Assembly: GCA_003565095.1 (NCBI GenBank) | Contig: PXDI01000260.1 | Span: forward strand, 1-6,343 | From: PVC group bacterium | GTDB lineage: Bacteria > Verrucomicrobiota > Kiritimatiellia > UBA8416 > PXDI01 | Reading direction: 5' to 3' | DNA length: 6,343 nt | Part shown: one piece after another, positions 3,401-6,343 of the stretch | Layout: each line of letters starts with the position of its first letter | How positions within the stretch are numbered: the first letter of the stretch is position 1 | Made by a program: the position numbers and the translations under genes | Notes under the pieces: model-generated | What the model saw: the letters and a program-made list of their open reading frames with translations, nothing else | Told to the model about the DNA's origin: nothing | The model's database searches: none

Positions 3401-6343
3401 ATACGGAGATTTATACTGTTGTTGGCGGGACGATTGCTGGCGGCGGCGACCTGACCGTCAGCGGCGGCGGGATAGTGCGGTTTGGAAACAATCTGGGGCT
3501 TGACGCAGGGATAGGCAATCTGGTCGGTCCTACGATGAATCAAGGGGACACCTATGTTTCAAATGGCAGCATGCTGAATCGTCCGCGCGGGACGGCGTCA
3601 ACATTCGGCAGCGGCACGATTACAATAACAGATGGTGCGGTTTTCCGTTTTTCCGGAGAAGATCATCTTGGCTACAGTTTTGATACCGGTTTTGAGATCG
3701 GTGCCGGTGGCGGCATTATAGAGGCACACAATGATCGGAACAACCGGCGGCACACGGTTACCCTGAACGGTGTGATCAGCGGCACCGGCAATCTCACCTT
3801 GCGCTGCGGCAGTGTTGACGGCCGTGAAAGCGGCGGATTGGTTCTAACCAATACCGACAATGCGGCTTCCTGGAGCGGCGATACAATTACGATTGCGCGT
3901 ATTCCCGGCAGTGCCGGCGTCGGGAATGGCTGGAATATCGCCTTTACCAGCCAGGAATCCGTGCCGGGCGGGGCGGGGACTGAAATTATATTATCGGGCG
4001 CGCTGCTTCCTGTGCTCTGCCTTCAGGAAACGTTTACCATGAGTAATGATGTCAATTTTTCAGCCTGCACCGCCGGCGGCGGCCTGCGCTTTAACAACAA
4101 TGCCACGCTGACAGGTGATATTACCGGCGGCACGCAGAACCTGAATATTTATTCAACAGGTACAATGACTTATGATCCGGCTTCCGGTAAAGAGTGGACA
4201 ATGGATACCGGAACTACCTTATATTTGCGGGATTCCGCCGGTTTGCATATAGCGTCTCTTGATGATTTTCCGGCCGGTGTTAATCTGGAGCTTAATAACG
4301 GCGTATTTGTGCTTGACGGCAGCGGTGTTACGGCACCCTCTTACAGTCAATTCTCCGCGCATTTTTCGGGAACACCGGCCGTAAGCTACAGCGGGGGCGG
4401 TTTTGCGGTTGCCGGAACAGATCAGCTTGTTCCCGGCTCATTGCTGGACCGCGGATTTGCCATCGGCATGTCCGACACTGTTTTGGCTGACGGCCGTCTG
4501 CTGGTTAATGAAGCCATTGTTTTATCCGGCAACCGCACTTGGACGATTAATGGGGATAATATTATCCGCGAGAATGGAAACTCGCTGGTGCGCGGCCCGG
4601 TGCATGAGTTCAGCGGAGTAATCAGCGGGAACCATAATCTGACGATAGTCGGCCCTGACAGTCTGGGTGGCACATTGCGTTTGAGTGGTGATAACACTTT
4701 TGCCGGAACGCTGCGGATCGCCAACGGCCGCCAGCATGTGGTGGTAATCGCCTCCGGTGGCGATGCGGCGCTGGGTGATGCCGGGAATCTGATAGATATC
4801 GGCGACACTAATCAGGATGCCGGCGGGCTGCTGCTGCTGGAGGATACCGATCCAGGCGGACCGACGACATTTGAGCGCGATATCCGGATCCGTACGCGCG
4901 ACGGTACCGGCACCCGTGAGGGTTACCACGGTTTCGGCAGCTATGGAGGCGAGGTTATATATAAAGGGCGCTTGACACTTGGTATCAGTAACGCCGGCCA
5001 GAAGTGGAACTTCCACACTGAAGAGAACAGTGTCCTCGTTTTTGAAGATACGGTGCTTGATATCGGAACCGGCCGGGATGCCGCACATCAATTCAACAAG
5101 GGCGGCAACGGTACACTGGATCTGTCAAGCTATTCAGTAGATGGGGTTACCGGAGCCCGCAGCACCCGCTGGCGGCTGCTGCGCGGTACATTGATCAGCC
5201 GCGAAGAGGGACAGTGGGGAGACTTTTCTCTGGGTGAAATAATTGGCGGCAATAATGCCGTGCTGGCAATTCGCGATAACAATCAGACATATTCCGACAT
5301 CGGCGGGATTCACAATTTCACGGGAATTGTCGAAATTGATGTTGAAACGGGAGCGACGCTTACATTCAATCTGACTGGCCGGATTCAAGGAAATGCTGAC
5401 GCCGCGCGTCTGATAAAGACCGGTGACGGGACTCTGGTTATTCACTCATCTGATACAGGTGACACTGCTGCCGGAAATACTCCGTCACGGGTGGTGGCAC
5501 GGGATGGCGTTATTGATTATAACAGCAATGCCGGCCGCACGGGCGGCATGCTTGACGGCGGCACGCTGCTGGTGCGTAACGGGCTAGGCTGGGGTAGTTC
5601 TTCAGGCCGTGAATTTGAAATTACCCCGAACGGCGGCAAGATCGGCATCTCAACGGCCGGCAGCGGTGATGTCAGCCGCGGCAATTTCACTGCCTGGGAT
5701 CAGTCGGCGGAGTCAACGGTTACATTTGCATCGCGCGGGGACGACAGTCTGCTGATTGGCGGCTGGTCGGGGAATACGATTGATGCCAATACGACGCTGT
5801 TGATCGATCACGACGGCGCCTCCGGTAGCGGGGTGGTGCGGATCAATCAGGCTGCGGTGACTGTCAATGGCGATATCGGCGGCAGCGGCACGCTGCGGTT
5901 GCAAGCGGGCGGCGACGGAACGCTGACGGTGAACGGCGCGGTCTCACCGGGCATGACCGATACCATGGGATCTCTGACGGTGGAGGGGGATGTGGTCACC
6001 GGCAGCGGGACTGACTGGGATATTCGCATCGGTATCGCCGGCAATGACAAGCTGGCGGTGATGGGCAATCTGACGCTTGACGGCACATTGAATATTGCCG
6101 ACGAGCCCGGCTTCGGCAAGGGGACATATACCATCATCACGTATAGCGGAAACTTGACCGACAACGACCTTGAACTGGGTGACCTGCCGCTCGGTTATGA
6201 AGCGACGATTGACTCGACCTCAACGCCCGGTGAGGTGAAGGTTGAAGTCATCTCCGTTTCAGTGCCCGAAGTTGAGAATATCGGCGTAGCGAATGTCTTG
6301 TGGAATCAGGTTAACGTAGTCGGTAATCTGGTCACCACCGGTG
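478..6343 (+). CDS. Giant secreted multi-domain surface protein (discoidin / Fn3 / DUF2341 / LamG / Calx-beta / autotransporter-like passenger), 3' end beyond window
   Basis: This frame has 1955 complete codons without a stop and runs off the right edge. Domain order by residue: 1-98 atypical N-terminus ending in a signal-like segment; 101-244 F5/8 type C-like; 251-351 Fn3-like; 358-452 DUF2341-like; 472-669 LamG-like; 691-795 second Fn3-like; 796-904 Calx-beta; 911-1925 Gly/Thr/Asn-rich beta-helix passenger with autotransporter-associated repeats; from 1930 the start of a third Fn3-like unit. Such proteins are exported and thought to bind glycans or surfaces. No catalytic module is visible, so an adhesin or structural role is inferred. 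Bacterial relatives often end in a PEP-CTERM-like sorting signal or a beta-barrel, but the C-terminus is not in view. The start at 478 is chosen for its GGAGA site. The oddity is the long N-region built from a heptanucleotide repeat. Cysteines are rare after the signal region, as expected for an extracellular beta-solenoid. The exact function is unknown. Confidence 0.9.
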   Translation, partial: MNTLRQWMSRISLLLDTTGRKTKTTSSVRHHTPRATCSSLPSRILHSMFNAGPRIVPGKCSTFSFARSSLHVPRFTSSTLCTALCGLLVVLTGLPAFAENVAVPANGEVIGYSSSHSSFPGTRAYSYEGTDDRWLPFQGQLPNVFVTWQFTNGNMYVIDEYKIRGQGITADLRGPKDFKLQGSRDGDNWIDVDERIDEATWSDHEERWYVVDAPGAFDYYRLLISAFTGSDTYGGIREIMLYGEVGVPGVDATGATNVTVSAADLKGELNETEGDTYVWVAYGTTDGTTNKPGMTGAWDNWVAYDGGATQSVGELSYELSGLDSETTYYYRFYASNETWEAWSLTSSFDTTLDVNTYTKKMKISFAGFEPPGSSTFNDFPVLIVFSNNVGGSGFSYDDFAFSDARDLRFTDEDGVVIPYEIEGSWDDGGINLVWVRVPELVDTASHVWAFWGKLLAEQPAYTTNGAVWANGYIGVWHMNSIDPSDVSPNSNDGTAQSANLSVVSGVVGNAVQLPGGGSDWIRVPDDDSLDVEHAVTISAWAYSDTDDTDPRAIVSKRGLNDAYYIFTWNDRRLYGNIGGTRNNGSSALSEGVWEFVAMTYDRSQQRFYLDGQPDGSANHSDAIPMTGDDLVFGILNPEYGTRWQGRLDEIRLSSVARSDDWLWTEWKNMASNAVFNSFDSVEEAPEGELAPVIINAAPTNITATAAWLNGYLASTGTAATTVWVYWGDEDGGDPLDDGDGVWAETVNLGVYAAETYPTYQADLTQFAGSSNFYYRFFATNSVGPHFAGESVYFINSEVTIVATESAAAEAVPPVTGTFTVYRASSSVDADLVVNYGISGTAVNGENYTEIGTSVVIPAGETEVDIVIEPILIREETGTETVILTLSGGNYVIGSPDNDTVNIADYPEQPETLIWDGTESGVWDVGNAKNWHVAGAAPGSFYYLDGDTVVFGDSAEQFAITISGTVEPDEMIFENDTEIYTVVGGTIAGGGDLTVSGGGIVRFGNNLGLDAGIGNLVGPTMNQGDTYVSNGSMLNRPRGTASTFGSGTITITDGAVFRFSGEDHLGYSFDTGFEIGAGGGIIEAHNDRNNRRHTVTLNGVISGTGNLTLRCGSVDGRESGGLVLTNTDNAASWSGDTITIARIPGSAGVGNGWNIAFTSQESVPGGAGTEIILSGALLPVLCLQETFTMSNDVNFSACTAGGGLRFNNNATLTGDITGGTQNLNIYSTGTMTYDPASGKEWTMDTGTTLYLRDSAGLHIASLDDFPAGVNLELNNGVFVLDGSGVTAPSYSQFSAHFSGTPAVSYSGGGFAVAGTDQLVPGSLLDRGFAIGMSDTVLADGRLLVNEAIVLSGNRTWTINGDNIIRENGNSLVRGPVHEFSGVISGNHNLTIVGPDSLGGTLRLSGDNTFAGTLRIANGRQHVVVIASGGDAALGDAGNLIDIGDTNQDAGGLLLLEDTDPGGPTTFERDIRIRTRDGTGTREGYHGFGSYGGEVIYKGRLTLGISNAGQKWNFHTEENSVLVFEDTVLDIGTGRDAAHQFNKGGNGTLDLSSYSVDGVTGARSTRWRLLRGTLISREEGQWGDFSLGEIIGGNNAVLAIRDNNQTYSDIGGIHNFTGIVEIDVETGATLTFNLTGRIQGNADAARLIKTGDGTLVIHSSDTGDTAAGNTPSRVVARDGVIDYNSNAGRTGGMLDGGTLLVRNGLGWGSSSGREFEITPNGGKIGISTAGSGDVSRGNFTAWDQSAESTVTFASRGDDSLLIGGWSGNTIDANTTLLIDHDGASGSGVVRINQAAVTVNGDIGGSGTLRLQAGGDGTLTVNGAVSPGMTDTMGSLTVEGDVVTGSGTDWDIRIGIAGNDKLAVMGNLTLDGTLNIADEPGFGKGTYTIITYSGNLTDNDLELGDLPLGYEATIDSTSTPGEVKVEVISVSVPEVENIGVANVLWNQVNVVGNLVTTG
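614..711 (+). repeat. Degenerate heptanucleotide repeat inside the 5' coding region
   Basis: GTT recurs at 656, 663, 677, 684, 691 and 698, all in one 7-nt register. All seven heptads from 656 to 704 end in C, giving a consensus GTTNNNC. Two more in-register words, ATTCCAT and GTTCAAT, lie at 614-627, exactly 35 bases earlier by register. On the minus strand these are GAAC-type words. I remember dispersed repeats of GAAC-type heptads, often intergenic, from Kiritimatiellota and Verrucomicrobia genomes. Here the array is within a gene and read in frame. The less regular 628-655 and perhaps 540-613 may belong to the same element, but its borders are unclear. Confidence 0.7.
718..771 (+). other. 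Hydrophobic export segment (signal peptide core) of the giant protein
   Basis: Residues 81-98 read CTALCGLLVVLTGLPAFA, a typical h-region with a good A-F-A cleavage site before E99. What is abnormal is position: normal signal peptides place this within the first 30 residues, whereas here about 80 residues precede it. Those preceding residues are basic and contain no Asp or Glu after D16. It could function as a very long signal peptide, or as an uncleaved anchor, or translation could start further downstream than 478. Confidence 0.75.
778..1209 (+). other. F5/8 type C (discoidin-like) domain of the giant protein
   Basis: Residues 101-244 show the family pattern: an N-terminal Ser-rich strand with Y/W residues, the strand FKLQGSRDGDNW (178-189), YYRLLISA near 220-226, and the closing GGIREIMLYGE at 234-244. 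Such domains are beta-sandwiches that bind carbohydrate or membranes. It is the first folded module after the predicted signal cleavage. Confidence 0.75.
1228..1530 (+). other. First Fn3-like linker domain
   Basis: Residues 251-351 start ATGATNVTVSAADLKGELN and contain the strand TYYYRFYASNE at 327-337, the tyrosine-corner signature of fibronectin-type III-like beta-sandwiches in surface proteins. A close cousin with FYYRFFATNS lies at 772-781. Confidence 0.6.
1549..2484 (+). other. DUF2341-like domain followed by LamG / concanavalin-like domain
   Basis: Residues 358-452 resemble DUF2341: FNDFPVLIVFSNN, then a D-L-R-F-T-D-E-D-G strand, a Y-E-I-E stretch and a terminal W-A-F-W-G. This domain is usually followed by a LamG-like jelly roll, as here. 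Residues 472-669 have the expected LamG strands: GVWHMN near 474-479, VTISAWAY at 535-542, WEFVAMTYD with FYLDGQ at 607-612, and GRLDEIRLSSVARS at 645-658. The pair is thought to bind glycans or extracellular matrix. No glycoside hydrolase motif is seen. Confidence 0.8.
2548..2862 (+). other. Second Fn3-like domain
   Basis: Residues 691-795 repeat the plan of residues 251-351: an N-terminal ITATAAWLNGYL strand, a V-W-V-Y-W-G strand with an acidic Gly/Asp-rich loop, and FYYRFFATNS at 772-781. It separates LamG from Calx-beta. Confidence 0.55.
2863..3189 (+). other. Calx-beta domain
   Basis: Residues 796-904 carry the family hallmarks: GTAVNGENYT at 839-848, then VVIPAGETEVDIVIEPI, then ETGTETVILTLS and a final SPDNDTVNIAD. 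Calx-beta domains are calcium-binding beta-sandwiches of adhesins and Na/Ca exchangers. The acidic loop residues needed for calcium are partly present. Confidence 0.85.
3208..6252 (+). other. Autotransporter-passenger-like beta-solenoid region
   Basis: Residues 911-1925 begin with LIWDGTESGVWDVGNAKNW, the usual opening of proteins with autotransporter-associated beta-strand repeats. At least two recognisable repeats follow, near 1098-1139 (GVISGTGNLTL, then a W-S-G-D-T strand) and 1378-1417 (GVISGNHNLTI, then L-S-G-D-N-T-F-A-G-T-L). The end (S-P-G at 1823-1825, L-T-V-E-G, then GTYTIITYSG at 1882-1891 and L-P-L-G-Y) is the standard closing block of such passengers. Between them the repeats are degenerate. 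A right-handed beta-helix is inferred. Confidence 0.75.
6265..6343 (+). other. Start of a probable third Fn3-like domain, cut by window edge
   Basis: Residues from 1930 read PEVENIGVANVLWNQVNVVG and onward, matching in rhythm the openings of the two earlier Fn3-like units (I/V-x-A/V strand, L-x-G-x-L turn). It shows the protein continues with more modules after the passenger region. Confidence 0.35.

Noticed and set aside
4828..4842. Run of CTG triplets
   Set aside because: It simply encodes a short leucine run in a beta strand of the passenger region; too short to be a repeat of interest.
4522..5091. A 189-codon open frame on the minus strand
   Set aside because: It is antisense to the passenger-like region, where Gly/Thr/Asn-rich codons rarely give stops on the complement. 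No domain is recognisable.
478..6343. Frameshift or internal stop in the giant gene
   Set aside because: Codon-by-codon reading shows no stop, and the domain motifs stay in one frame throughout.

Overview
The window is dominated by one very long forward reading frame that opens at position 478 and is still open at the right edge (1955 complete codons, no stop). It encodes a giant secreted, multi-domain, beta-rich surface protein. After an unusual 98-residue N-terminus with a hydrophobic export segment, it carries in order an F5/8-type C (discoidin-like) domain, an Fn3-like domain, a DUF2341-like domain, a LamG/concanavalin-like domain, a second Fn3-like domain, a Calx-beta domain, a roughly 1000-residue autotransporter-passenger-like region, and the start of what looks like a third Fn3-like domain. 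This architecture (DUF2341 plus LamG plus autotransporter-associated beta-strand repeats) is typical of the PVC superphylum, especially Kiritimatiellota, Lentisphaerota and Verrucomicrobiota. I infer such an organism, but no phylogenetic marker is present.

Layout. Positions 1-27 hold, on the minus strand, the first nine codons of a RAYT/IS200-like (Y1) transposase gene with an excellent ribosome binding site. Positions 41-226 are a divergent intergenic region. They hold a GGGTCAGCCC-type imperfect palindrome on the transposase side, two direct copies of TTGCGCAAAT exactly 21 bp apart, a short inverted repeat, and a perfect TATAAT box facing the giant gene. Positions 227-457 hold a small, weakly supported ORF (76 codons) or simply a long leader. 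A good Shine-Dalgarno at 466-470 sets the giant gene's start.

The most unusual feature is at about 614-711. The coding sequence between the start codon and the hydrophobic export segment is made of a degenerate 7-nucleotide repeat (GTTNNNC words in strict 7-nt register). It resembles dispersed heptameric repeats that I remember from PVC-group genomes. It appears to have been inserted in frame, or to have been captured, giving a very long, basic, acid-free n-region ahead of the signal sequence. The rest of the window looks like one ordinary, if large, exported carbohydrate- or surface-binding protein. No catalytic domain, CRISPR array, rRNA or tRNA is visible.
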